Shown here: positions 53,565-61,219 of the stretch, piece by piece | Layout: every line of letters begins with the position of its first letter | Numbering within the stretch: position 1 is the first letter of the stretch | Assembly (NCBI RefSeq): GCF_003855495.1 | Contig: NZ_CP034086.1 | Span: 2,517,501-2,581,500, forward strand | Direction of reading: 5' to 3' | DNA from: Methylocystis rosea | Lineage (GTDB): Bacteria > Pseudomonadota > Alphaproteobacteria > Rhizobiales > Beijerinckiaceae | DNA: 64,000 bases | Made by a program: the position numbers and the translations under genes | The notes under the pieces: model-generated | Databases searched by the model: none | What the model was told of the DNA's origin: nothing | What the model saw: only the letters and a program-made list of their open reading frames with translations

Positions 53565-54149
53565 ATGTCGCGAACCTCGCTTTTAGCCGCAATCTTCCTC
53601 CTGAGCGTCATGAATTGCGCCTTTGCGCAGATGGCGACGCAAAGCGCGCCTTTCAATTTCGCATATGGGTTCACCGGCGGATCGCAGTCGTCCATCGACC
53701 TCTCGCAGTCCGGCTTCGTGAACGTCTACTACGGCGTTCAGGATTCCAATCAGGCGAATCAAGCGGTGATCAACCAGAACGGGCTCAACAACTATTCGCA
53801 GATGCAGCAGATCGGCGACTCCACGGGTCAGTCTAGCGGCGGCGCGAGCGTTCGCGGCGACGGTCCGCGTTATGGCGCACAGAATTACGCCTCCGTGACC
53901 CAGAACGGCGTGGAGAACAGTTCGCAGATCACGCAAATGGGCGGCACGAATGTCGCGGCGGTCGCGCAAAACTCCCATGTCGGAAATGGTTCGGCGCCTC
54001 GCGTGCTGGTGCCGACCGACGGCCCGATCTACCAGTCCTATCAAACGCCAGAAGGCTATCTCTCTCTGTTCGCCACGGACAGCATGAGTCTGGCGATATG
54101 GACGCCGCCAGGTCTGACGGCGACGAACAGCTTTGGACGAATGCACTAA
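53565..54149 (+). CDS. curlin-repeat exported protein
   Basis: 194 residues with a signal peptide ending near CAFA-QMA. The mature region holds at least six units following the curlin pattern (x5-Q-x-G-x2-N): SIDLSQSGFVN (43-53), AVINQNGLNN (67-76), YSQMQQIGDS (77-86), YASVTQNGVEN (108-118), SQITQMGGTN (120-129) and AAVAQNSHVGN. Curlin repeats stack into the cross-beta amyloid of curli. The C-terminal 50 residues are unlike curlin and end in a compact segment (YLSLFATDSMSLAIWTPPG). No CsgE, F or G gene is adjacent. It precedes the outer-membrane barrel gene by 39 bases. Confidence 0.8.
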   Translation: MSRTSLLAAIFLLSVMNCAFAQMATQSAPFNFAYGFTGGSQSSIDLSQSGFVNVYYGVQDSNQANQAVINQNGLNNYSQMQQIGDSTGQSSGGASVRGDGPRYGAQNYASVTQNGVENSSQITQMGGTNVAAVAQNSHVGNGSAPRVLVPTDGPIYQSYQTPEGYLSLFATDSMSLAIWTPPGLTATNSFGRMH

Positions 54150-54188
54150 CGACGAACCTTTGACTTGATGTCCAAAGGACAGGACTAC

Positions 54189-55748
54189 GTGAAAAAGCGA
54201 ACAAAAATCGTCGTATCGTTCGCCTGCGCCGCCGGAATGGCCGGCGCGTCGACTGCGCTCGCACAGCCGGCAAGCTTCGATAAGGGCGTCGACGCTTCGA
54301 TTCTGGAAGCTGAGCGCGCCATCCAAGAGCTCAACGCCGCGTCAAAAACGCGAGTGAAAGAGAAGCGTCCTGTCAGTCAGCCGGTAGCAAAAGCGGCGCC
54401 GCGGCCCGTCGTCAGAATGACGGGGCCGTGCAATCTGAACGGCAACACCCAGTTTTTTCAAATTCCCTATATCGGCTTTTGCGGCGCGGTCCACGGATCC
54501 TTTACCGGTTTCCTGGGCAAGGACTTTGCGACCGAAGACATAGCGTTCACGACGCAGCGGCTTCCTGCCTATCGATATGGATGGAACGGTCTCGGATTGA
54601 GCGCCGCCGTTCCGATGTTGTACTATTGGAAAAATCCGCTCGTCGGCAAGACGACGTCCGGCGCTTATACCGGCACATACAGCATGGTGAATTTTCTGGC
54701 GTTCCGGAACACGGATTACGGAACGATCTCCGTTTTCATCAACGCCGGATTGTTCGCCAGGACGGTAAAAAATTATGAAGGCGAAACGCGCATCACGCTG
54801 AATCAACTTTACGGAAACTACTGGAGGGGCGCCTTCGATCAGGCCTGGGTTCAATGGGGCGGGCTGCGCGTTGGACTCCAGCCGTCGCTGTTCAGTTTCA
54901 GCCGTACCGGCTACACCTTCATGCCGGGCTACGCGTCCTACATGACGACGCCGGCGGTTTCGTACACTCACAGAATCGAAAATATCAACGTTCTCCCAGG
55001 TCTCCTGCCGCGCTTGGGCGCCTCGATCAGCGTATCGGCTGAAGATCCGACGCTGAGGCGTTATCCGGACGGGGTTCTGTCGAGATATCCGACGGGCATG
55101 GGATACCCGGACTTTGTCGCGCAATTGCGCGTCGGCGCCCCCGCCTTCGTCGTCCACGCGTCGGGAGCGATGCACGAAATCAGGGATGTTTCCGCCAACG
55201 CGTACAATACCTTCATGCCGAAATACTCCACTTGGGGCTGGGCTGCGCAGCTTGCCGGCGAATATCGTTGGAAGTGGAGCGGGCTCGTTGGTCCGATCGG
55301 CGGCGAGATGTACGGCAAGGCCATGCTGTCGGCGACCGCCACTCAAGGCGCGCTGTCGTACCTCGGCATGCCGTATATGTCGATCGACTATGTGAGCAGC
55401 TCGACTGGAACGATCCAGCGGAGCTCCGGTCAATCATTGATGGCATCCTACGAACATCTTTGGACTCCCGTGTTCAAGACTTCGATCACCGGAGCGGCGT
55501 TTCAGAGCTACATGGGCTCCGCCCCGGAATTTCTCGGCTTCGGCAACGCAGCTTTCGGCTTCAATACGCAAGTCAGAGGTCAACGCGTCGTCGGAAACGC
55601 CGAATATTGGGCCGGCGAGGGATGGGCGTTCGGGCTGGAAGGCGGTTGGACATGGAGCCAGGCCAACGGCCAATACCTCGGCGGACGCGGCCTGCCGGTG
55701 GCCGTCAACTTCCCGAACGTCCTCACCTATATGCGAAAGGCCTTTTGA
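54189..55748 (+). CDS. porin-like outer-membrane beta-barrel protein
   Basis: About 519 residues. The signal peptide is MKKRTKIVVSFACAAGMAG from a GTG at 54189, then a short helical/basic segment (SILEAERAIQELNAA) that may be a coiled coil. GPCNLNGNTQFFQIPYIGFC follows, with a Cys pair as in alphaproteobacterial Porin_2 proteins. The remaining 400 residues alternate polar and hydrophobic residues with many aromatic strand ends (YSMVNFLAF, AWVQWGGLRVGLQPSLF, GWTWSQANGQYLGG) and end in F, all typical of an outer-membrane barrel. It sits between two curlin-like genes, so it may be their outlet or anchor. An ATG at 54168 is an alternative start. Confidence 0.75.
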   Translation: MKKRTKIVVSFACAAGMAGASTALAQPASFDKGVDASILEAERAIQELNAASKTRVKEKRPVSQPVAKAAPRPVVRMTGPCNLNGNTQFFQIPYIGFCGAVHGSFTGFLGKDFATEDIAFTTQRLPAYRYGWNGLGLSAAVPMLYYWKNPLVGKTTSGAYTGTYSMVNFLAFRNTDYGTISVFINAGLFARTVKNYEGETRITLNQLYGNYWRGAFDQAWVQWGGLRVGLQPSLFSFSRTGYTFMPGYASYMTTPAVSYTHRIENINVLPGLLPRLGASISVSAEDPTLRRYPDGVLSRYPTGMGYPDFVAQLRVGAPAFVVHASGAMHEIRDVSANAYNTFMPKYSTWGWAAQLAGEYRWKWSGLVGPIGGEMYGKAMLSATATQGALSYLGMPYMSIDYVSSSTGTIQRSSGQSLMASYEHLWTPVFKTSITGAAFQSYMGSAPEFLGFGNAAFGFNTQVRGQRVVGNAEYWAGEGWAFGLEGGWTWSQANGQYLGGRGLPVAVNFPNVLTYMRKAF

Positions 55749-55897
55749 TGAGGCTGGAGACATGTGGCGTTTCGGCCACATCGAGGATTCTATCGCAGTT
55801 CGTCGAGGTCGAAACGATCGACCGCGGCACGCTGCAAAGCTAGGGTGACTGTAGGCAGTATCCGAACAACGAAGGCCAACTTCCAGGGACCAGACTC

Positions 55898-56254
55898 ATG
55901 AAAAAGCTGATCGCGACAATATCCTTCTGCACGCTCGCTGCCGGTTCGGCCCTCGCCGACGGTCAGAACAATCAGAACCAGAATCAGTCCCAAGCGTACG
56001 GCAACAATTATTCGGCCGTCACACAGATCGGCGTGAACAATAACGCCGCCGTCGTTCAAAACGGCTCGGTCGGCGGAAGCATGGTCGATCTTGGTTCGGG
56101 CAACCAGAATCAGAGCAATGTAAACATCGATAAGCAAGCCTTCGCGATCGGCAGCATCATCGACTCCGCAGGCGCCACGATCAGCAAGACGGACTCTGAC
56201 AACATTTCCATTAATAATAATGCGCAAGCCTCGATCGTCACGCCCATCCAATAG
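55898..56254 (+). CDS. short curlin-like exported protein
   Basis: 118 residues with a signal peptide (MKKLIATISFCTLAAGSALA-D). The mature protein is extremely Asn/Gln-rich (GQNNQNQNQSQAYGNN) and contains YSAVTQIGVNN and AAVVQNGSVGG, each fitting the curlin unit. It shares the AFxxGSIxDS element with the 275-residue protein (residues 81-90 here). A ribosome site (CCAGGGACC) lies about 8 bases before the ATG. A terminator follows within 35 bases, closing the cluster. A secreted amyloid or nucleator subunit is the best reading. Confidence 0.8.
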   Translation: MKKLIATISFCTLAAGSALADGQNNQNQNQSQAYGNNYSAVTQIGVNNNAAVVQNGSVGGSMVDLGSGNQNQSNVNIDKQAFAIGSIIDSAGATISKTDSDNISINNNAQASIVTPIQ

Positions 56255-56286
56255 GCGCGGGGAAACGAAAGACGGCCGAGACCAGA

Positions 56287-56311
56287 AAACCCCAGCCCCC
56301 GGCTGGGGTTT
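56287..56311 (+). terminator. intrinsic terminator of the curlin-like cluster
   Basis: Perfect 11-base stem, AAACCCCAGCC (56287-56297) and GGCTGGGGTTT (56301-56311), with a three-base loop. It lies 33 bases after the stop of the 118-residue protein; the T-run is short but follows the stem. Confidence 0.8.
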
Positions 56312-56406
56312 GCGCTTTCAAGGATGTCGCCTCGGCGAGGCGGCCCGCCTTGGCGAGCACCGATCAGAACGATCCTGCGCCCGCTGGCGCGCCGAGCCCA
56401 CGCGGT

Positions 56407-57405
56407 CTATTGGGGCTGATATTTGCCCGCTCTAAAGATTCCGCTCTGCGATTGGCCATCGGGCAAGCTCATCGTTCCCTGTCCGTCCGGCTCGCCATTC
56501 TGGAACTCGCCGCGGTAGGAGGCGCCGTTCGGCAGGGTGAGAATGCCCTTGCCGTGCGGACGGCCGTCGCGGAATTCGCCCACATATTTCTTGCCGTCGG
56601 GAAATGTGTAAGCGCCCTTGCCGACGATCCGACCCTTGACGAATTCGCCGCTGTAGCTTTCGCCGTTGGCGATCGTGTAAGTGCCTTTGCCGTGACGAAT
56701 GCCGTCGCGGAACTCGCCGACGTATTGGCCGCCGGACGCGAACGTGATCGTGCCGCGACCGGTCGCTTTTCCGTCGCGGAACTCGCCCGCATAAAAGTCG
56801 CCGTTCGGAAACTTCAGCCCCCCGACGCAGCGCTTCCAAGGCGTCGCCAGACTGACGTCGCACGGCGGCAGGCCGTTTTTCGGCCTCGTCTGTTCGCTTT
56901 GCGCCGCGCCGCTGGCTTTCGGCTTCACCGCAAGCTCGCCGTCAACGAAATTTCCAGAGAATTTCTTGCCATCGGGCATGGTGACGGCGCCCGCGCCATG
57001 GGGAACGTCACCCTTGAACTGGCCGACGTAGATTTTTCCGTCAGCAGCCACCAACTTTCCCTGCCCGCTTTTCTTCCCGTCCTTGAAACTGCCGGTGTAG
57101 GACTCGCCGTCGGGATGCGTGATGGTTCCCTTGCCGTTTGGCGCGCCGTCGCGGAATTGACCCACGTATTGCTTGCCATCCGTGAAAATGAGCGCGCCTT
57201 TGCCGTTGGCTTTGCCGCCCTTCATCTCTCCGACATAACGGTTGCCGTCGGGCGCCGTTATAACGCCGACGCAATGTTTCGAGATGTTTTCTTGCGTGCA
57301 TTTGGGAACAGCTTCCGCCAATGCTGGAAGCGAGCCGACAACCAAAGCACAAGGCGCAAGCATGAATATGCCGCGGCGAAATTTCGAGACTGAGGCGTAA
57401 GGCAT
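56407..57405 (-). CDS. exported MORN-repeat protein
   Basis: 332 residues with a signal-like N-terminus (GIFMLAPCALVVGSLPALAEA). Two blocks of MORN repeats follow: residues 50-145 (GNRYVGEMKGGKANGKG, KQYVGQFRDGAPNGKG and so on) and 195-320 (GDFYAGEFRDGKATGRG, KKYVGEFRDGRPHGKG, ASYRGEFQNGEPDGQG). The blocks are separated by a Cys-containing linker with two near-identical caps, KHCVGVITAPDGNRYVG and KRCVGGLKFPNGDFYAG, so the protein looks like a tandem duplication. MORN repeats bind membranes or form extended beta-arrays. It is convergent with the curlin-like cluster; a joint role is possible but unproven. Confidence 0.85.
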   Translation of the reverse strand: MPYASVSKFRRGIFMLAPCALVVGSLPALAEAVPKCTQENISKHCVGVITAPDGNRYVGEMKGGKANGKGALIFTDGKQYVGQFRDGAPNGKGTITHPDGESYTGSFKDGKKSGQGKLVAADGKIYVGQFKGDVPHGAGAVTMPDGKKFSGNFVDGELAVKPKASGAAQSEQTRPKNGLPPCDVSLATPWKRCVGGLKFPNGDFYAGEFRDGKATGRGTITFASGGQYVGEFRDGIRHGKGTYTIANGESYSGEFVKGRIVGKGAYTFPDGKKYVGEFRDGRPHGKGILTLPNGASYRGEFQNGEPDGQGTMSLPDGQSQSGIFRAGKYQPQ

Positions 57406-57534
57406 GGCAAAACCTGCGCTGATGAAGCGACGGAACCGTGAGCTTATAGCTCAGTCAAAATTTAGAACAATGAACTTTTTCAAGTGGATTTTGTTCAGCG
57501 TTTTTGGACATGCGTCTGAACAACGCGGCGCCGC

Positions 57535-58377
57535 TCATTGCGCGCCTGTGAGCTTCGTCGCCAGAAGGGCGATCGTTTTTACGTAAACGCGCGCCTGATT
57601 CCACTCGAGCAAAACCGCGAAGTTGGGCTCGCCTTCATTCCAGCCCGCGCCCGCGCGCCAGCCTTTGCCCTTGAGGAAATTCGCCGTCGAAGCGAGCGCG
57701 TCTGGCGTGGATCGTATGAGATCGCGTCTGCCGTCGCCGTCGAAATCGACGCCATATTTCAAATAGGAGGACGGCATGAACTGCGTCTGGCCGATTTCTC
57801 CAGCCCAGTCGCCGCGCATCTGCGCCGGGGACATATCGCCGCGCTCGACGATTCTCAGCGCATGCTTCAGCTCTTCGTTAAATTGCGCGGAGCGCCTGCA
57901 GTCATAGGCGAGCGTCGCGAGCGCCTGCATCGTTCTGAAGCGCCCGTTGTCGGCGCCAAAGCCCGTTTCCAATCCCCAGATCGCCACGAGCGCCGCTCGA
58001 GGAACGCCATAACGCGCCTCGATCTGTGCGAGCAGCGCCGCGTGCCGCTGGAGCAGCGCCCGCGCTTTGCTCAAGCGACCAGGCGTCACCAGGCGGCTCG
58101 AAAACTTCTCAAAACTTTGGTGAAAAATCCGCTGTCCGCGGTCGCGGCCAATCACCGCGTGATCATAGGTTACGCCAGCCAGAGCAGCGTCGAGCGTCCG
58201 TTGTGACACCCCTTCCGCGGCGGCCTCGCGTTTCACCTCGTCGAGCCATTGGCTAAAACCTGCCGCCGACGATCCGCAGGGCGCGGCGCGCGCCGACACG
58301 ACGCAAGCGCCCAAAGCCAGCGCGCTGGCGGCAAGCAACGCGCCCCACGCCTTGGCGCTTTTCGGTAGCCGGTTCAT
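57535..58377 (-). CDS. lytic murein transglycosylase (MltB family)
   Basis: 280 residues with a signal sequence (GALLAASALALGACVV, perhaps a lipobox). The SLT_2 domain has RYGVPRAALVAIWGLETGFG, with the catalytic Glu near residue 134, and GEIGQTQFMPSSYLKYGVDFDG-type pattern (GEIGQTQFMPSSYLKY) plus DGDGRRDLIRSTPDALAS, a calcium-binding-like loop, of MltB. It cleaves peptidoglycan glycan strands with formation of anhydromuramic acid. The start at 58377 (MNRLPKS) gives the usual signal; an upstream in-frame start is less likely. Confidence 0.9.
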   Translation of the reverse strand: MNRLPKSAKAWGALLAASALALGACVVSARAAPCGSSAAGFSQWLDEVKREAAAEGVSQRTLDAALAGVTYDHAVIGRDRGQRIFHQSFEKFSSRLVTPGRLSKARALLQRHAALLAQIEARYGVPRAALVAIWGLETGFGADNGRFRTMQALATLAYDCRRSAQFNEELKHALRIVERGDMSPAQMRGDWAGEIGQTQFMPSSYLKYGVDFDGDGRRDLIRSTPDALASTANFLKGKGWRAGAGWNEGEPNFAVLLEWNQARVYVKTIALLATKLTGAQ

Positions 58378-58494
58378 GCCCGGCAGTTTAGTGGGCCTGC
58401 GAAGGCGCTGCAATCAGCCGCGCACCCTCACGGCGCCCAACGACCTTGGCGGAATGCGCGGCCGGCGCCGGCAATCCTCAAGCGACGGGCTGAA

Positions 58495-58722
58495 TCAGCG
58501 GCCCTTTGCCCTGAACTGGCGTTTGCAGGCGCTTGAAAGCTCGTTCACATGCGTGCGCAGGCACCTTTCGACGGCGATCGCATTGGGCTCTTCCGCCGCG
58601 CAGAACTTGTGGGAATCGCGCTCGCAGGCTGCGCGCTGCTTGTCCATCGTCCGGGCTGTCGCGGGATTGAACGCGGCGAGGCCAATGAAGGCGGAAAGAG
58701 AAAAGATCAACAGCTTACTCAT
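58495..58722 (-). CDS. small exported Cys-rich protein (paralogue of the one at 27.6 kb)
   Basis: 75 residues with a signal peptide (cleavage near TATA-RTM). The mature part has the same four-Cys pattern as the 27.6 kb protein: AACERDSHKFC, then AIAVERCLRTHVNELSSACK. Shared elements are EPNAIAVERCLR and PDAVAIERCLR, and SSACK and SAACK. It lacks the Lys-rich tail of the other copy, though it ends in QFRAKGR. The function is unknown. It is in the same orientation as, and about 108 bases after, the CoA-transferase genes. Confidence 0.75.
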   Translation of the reverse strand: MSKLLIFSLSAFIGLAAFNPATARTMDKQRAACERDSHKFCAAEEPNAIAVERCLRTHVNELSSACKRQFRAKGR

Positions 58723-58830
58723 CGGTTGCTCTTTCGTTTAGCGCTAACGACCGCTGCGCAAAGCGCCCGACGCGGCCAGAGCGAATATCTGTATCGAGCG
58801 TGGCCGATATCAAGTGTCGACGCCTGCCTG

Positions 58831-59490
58831 CTAATCGCGACAGAGAAGCATCTCAGGCGTTACTTCCGGCACGATCAGCCGCGCGCCAGTAGAGGCGACG
58901 ATATCCGCGACACTGACGCCGGGCGCGCGTTCGCGTAGCGCCAGCCCTTCATCCGTCGGCTCGATCACAGCGAGCTCCGTCACGATGAGGCTGACGCGCC
59001 GCGCCGCCGTCGGCGGCAGGGCAAGAGTTTCGACGATCTTCGGCTCGCTCTTGGCGACGTGCTGCATCGCGATGATGACGCGCTTGGCGCCCGCGACGAG
59101 GTCCATGGCGCCGCCCATTCCCGGCGTAAACTTTCCGGGAATCATCCAACTGGCGAGATGTCCCGTGGCGTCGATCTGCAACGCGCCAAGCACCGCCATG
59201 TCGACATGGCCGCCTCGAATCAGCGCGAAGCTTGTCGCGCTGTCGAAACTGGCGGCGCCCGGCAACGACATGATGAATCCGCCGCCGGCGTCAATGAGAT
59301 CGCGATTCTCCATGCCATCCGGCGGCGGCGCGCTGAAACCGATAAGGCCATTTTCGCTCTGCATGGCGACCGACATCCCCTGCGGGATGAAACGCGCCAC
59401 GAGAGTCGGCAGGCCGATTCCGAGATTAACGAGCATGCCGTCACGCAGCTCCAGGGCGACGCGGCGCGCGATGATTTCCTTAGCGTCCAT
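58831..59490 (-). CDS. 3-oxoacid CoA-transferase subunit B
   Basis: 219 residues. The catalytic Glu is in MQSENGLIGFSAPP near residue 45, the ENG motif of family I CoA transferases. GNLGIGLPTLVARFIPQG-like (here NLGIGLPTLVARF) and GGAMDLVAGAKRVIIAMQHV follow. It pairs with subunit A, whose stop overlaps its start (TGATG). Acetoacetate/succinyl or 3-oxoadipate CoA transfer are the usual reactions; the substrate is unknown here. In methylotrophs such a pair could serve PHB-derived acetoacetate. Confidence 0.88.
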   Translation of the reverse strand: MDAKEIIARRVALELRDGMLVNLGIGLPTLVARFIPQGMSVAMQSENGLIGFSAPPPDGMENRDLIDAGGGFIMSLPGAASFDSATSFALIRGGHVDMAVLGALQIDATGHLASWMIPGKFTPGMGGAMDLVAGAKRVIIAMQHVAKSEPKIVETLALPPTAARRVSLIVTELAVIEPTDEGLALRERAPGVSVADIVASTGARLIVPEVTPEMLLCRD

Positions 59491-60146
59491 CAGCGCGCCC
59501 TGCCCACGATGTGCGTGACGAGCACGCCCGGCGTGCGCACCGCGTCGGGCGGAATGACTCCCACGGGGACAATCTCGTCGGGTTCGACGATGACGCAGTC
59601 CGCGGCGAAGGCCATGACCGGGTTGAAATTAGCGGCCGTCAGACGATACGTCAGATTGCCGTAATAGTCGGCCTCATGCGCGCGCAGCAGGGCGAAATCC
59701 GCGCGCAGCGGCCTTTCGATGAGAAAGCTTGCGCCATCGATCTCGATGACCTGCTTATCCTGCGCGACGATTGTCCCCACGCCGGTCGGCGTCAGGACGC
59801 CGCCAAGTCCCGAGCCGCCAGCACGAATGCGTTCGGCAAGCGTGCCTTGCGGTATGAGCTCCACGTCGATCGCGCCGGCGCTCATCAATCGCTGCGTGGT
59901 CGGATTGGTGCCGATGTGCGAGACCTCCACGCGCGCAACGCATCCCGCTTCGATCAGCCTGCCGACGCCGACGGTCGGATAGGCTGTGTCATTGCCGATG
60001 ATCGTCAATGCGCGCGCGCCACGCGCGACGAGCGCGTCGATCAACCGCTCAGGCGACCCGACGCCAAGAAAGCCGCCGATCATGACGCGCGCCCCGTCGG
60101 GAACGAGCTGCGCTGCGGCTTCGACGGTGATCGCGCTTTTTCTCAT
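59490..60146 (-). CDS. 3-oxoacid CoA-transferase subunit A
   Basis: 218 residues. DGARVMIGGFLGVGSPERLI near residue 16 is the CoA-binding motif of family I subunit A, and LTIIGNDTAYPTVGVG plus VELIPQGTLAERIRAGGSGLGG are further family marks. Written in short pieces, the key ones are IGGFLGVGSP and PQGTLAERIRAGG. The stop overlaps the start of subunit B by one base. It lies 14 bases after galT, so the four genes galK-galT-A-B read as one transcription unit. Confidence 0.88.
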   Translation of the reverse strand: MRKSAITVEAAAQLVPDGARVMIGGFLGVGSPERLIDALVARGARALTIIGNDTAYPTVGVGRLIEAGCVARVEVSHIGTNPTTQRLMSAGAIDVELIPQGTLAERIRAGGSGLGGVLTPTGVGTIVAQDKQVIEIDGASFLIERPLRADFALLRAHEADYYGNLTYRLTAANFNPVMAFAADCVIVEPDEIVPVGVIPPDAVRTPGVLVTHIVGRAR

Positions 60147-60160
60147 TCGCCAAGCCCTGC

Positions 60161-61210
60161 TTATCGTGTGGGCTTGTCGAGATAATGAGTTTCGGAGACG
60201 TCACGCAGACGCGCCGCCGCTGTTTCCGGGGTGATGTCGCGTTGCGGTTCGCCCAGCAACTCAAAGCCCACCATGAATTTCCGCACGCTCGCAGAACGCA
60301 GCAGCGGCGGATAGAAATGCGCATGAAAATGCCAGTTCGCGTGAGCCGCGCCGTCGGTGGGGCGCTGGTGAAATCCCATCGAATAAGGAAAGTCGGTTTC
60401 GAACAGATTGTCGTAGCGAATGGTCAGGCGTCGAAGGATCTCGGCGAGCGCCTCAACCTCGTCTGCGGTAAGATCGTCAAAAGAGCCGACATGCCTCGTG
60501 GCCAGCACCATCGTTTCAAACGGCCAGATCGCCCAGAACGGCACGAGCGCGACGAAATGATCGTTGTGGCAAACGATCCGCTCGCCGAGTCTTTCTTCAA
60601 GCGCCAGATAGTCACAGAGGAGACAAGATCCGTTCTGCGCGAGATATGCGCCCTGCCGCGCCGATTCCTTGGCGGCTTCGTTCGGTATGCTCTGCGTCGC
60701 CCAGATCTGGCAGTGCGGATGCGGATTGCTCGCGCCCATCGCCGCGCCGCGATTTTCAAAAATCTGCACGTAGTTGATCATATCGAGAGTGCCGAGGCGC
60801 ATACTCTCGTCGCGCCACGCCTCGACGACGGGGACGATCTCGGGAACGGTCATGCGCGCTAAAGTCAGATCGTGGCGCGGTGAGAAGCACAGCACGCGGC
60901 ACCGGCCCGTCTCCCCTTGGGCGACAAGCAGCCCGTCTTGAACGATCTCCTCCGCTGACGCCAGCGGCGTGAGCGCCGCGAAGTCGTTGTCGAAGGCGAA
61001 AACGCCCCTGTAGGCCGGGTTGCGTTCGCCATTCGCCCGCTCATTTCCAGGACACAGATAGCAGGTCGGATCGTATCGAGGTCGTTCTGGAGCGTGGGTC
61101 TTTTCGACTTGGCCTTGCCAGGGACGGCTGGTCCGATGCGGCGAGACGAGCACCCACTCGCCCGTGAGCTGATTAAGTCGGCGATGCGAGGCGTTACTCA
61201 GCAAGGACAC
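60161..61210 (-). CDS. galT: galactose-1-phosphate uridylyltransferase
   Basis: Leloir pathway: converts galactose-1-P and UDP-glucose to glucose-1-P and UDP-galactose. The 349-residue HIT-superfamily enzyme has the active-site NPHPHCQIW near residue 163, with the nucleophilic His. [10 protein letters not shown] near residue 46 gives a zinc Cys pair, and MGFHQRP and [10 protein letters not shown] appear near the C-terminus. It follows galK by 9 bases. The UDP-galactose 4-epimerase (galE) is not in the window. Confidence 0.94.
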   Translation of the reverse strand: MSLLSNASHRRLNQLTGEWVLVSPHRTSRPWQGQVEKTHAPERPRYDPTCYLCPGNERANGERNPAYRGVFAFDNDFAALTPLASAEEIVQDGLLVAQGETGRCRVLCFSPRHDLTLARMTVPEIVPVVEAWRDESMRLGTLDMINYVQIFENRGAAMGASNPHPHCQIWATQSIPNEAAKESARQGAYLAQNGSCLLCDYLALEERLGERIVCHNDHFVALVPFWAIWPFETMVLATRHVGSFDDLTADEVEALAEILRRLTIRYDNLFETDFPYSMGFHQRPTDGAAHANWHFHAHFYPPLLRSASVRKFMVGFELLGEPQRDITPETAAARLRDVSETHYLDKPTR

Positions 61211-61219
61211 GAGCCGCTC

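Noticed and set aside
56350..57393. 347-codon plus-strand frame opposite the MORN gene
   Set aside because: The repetitive MORN coding sequence keeps the antisense frame open; no independent evidence supports it.
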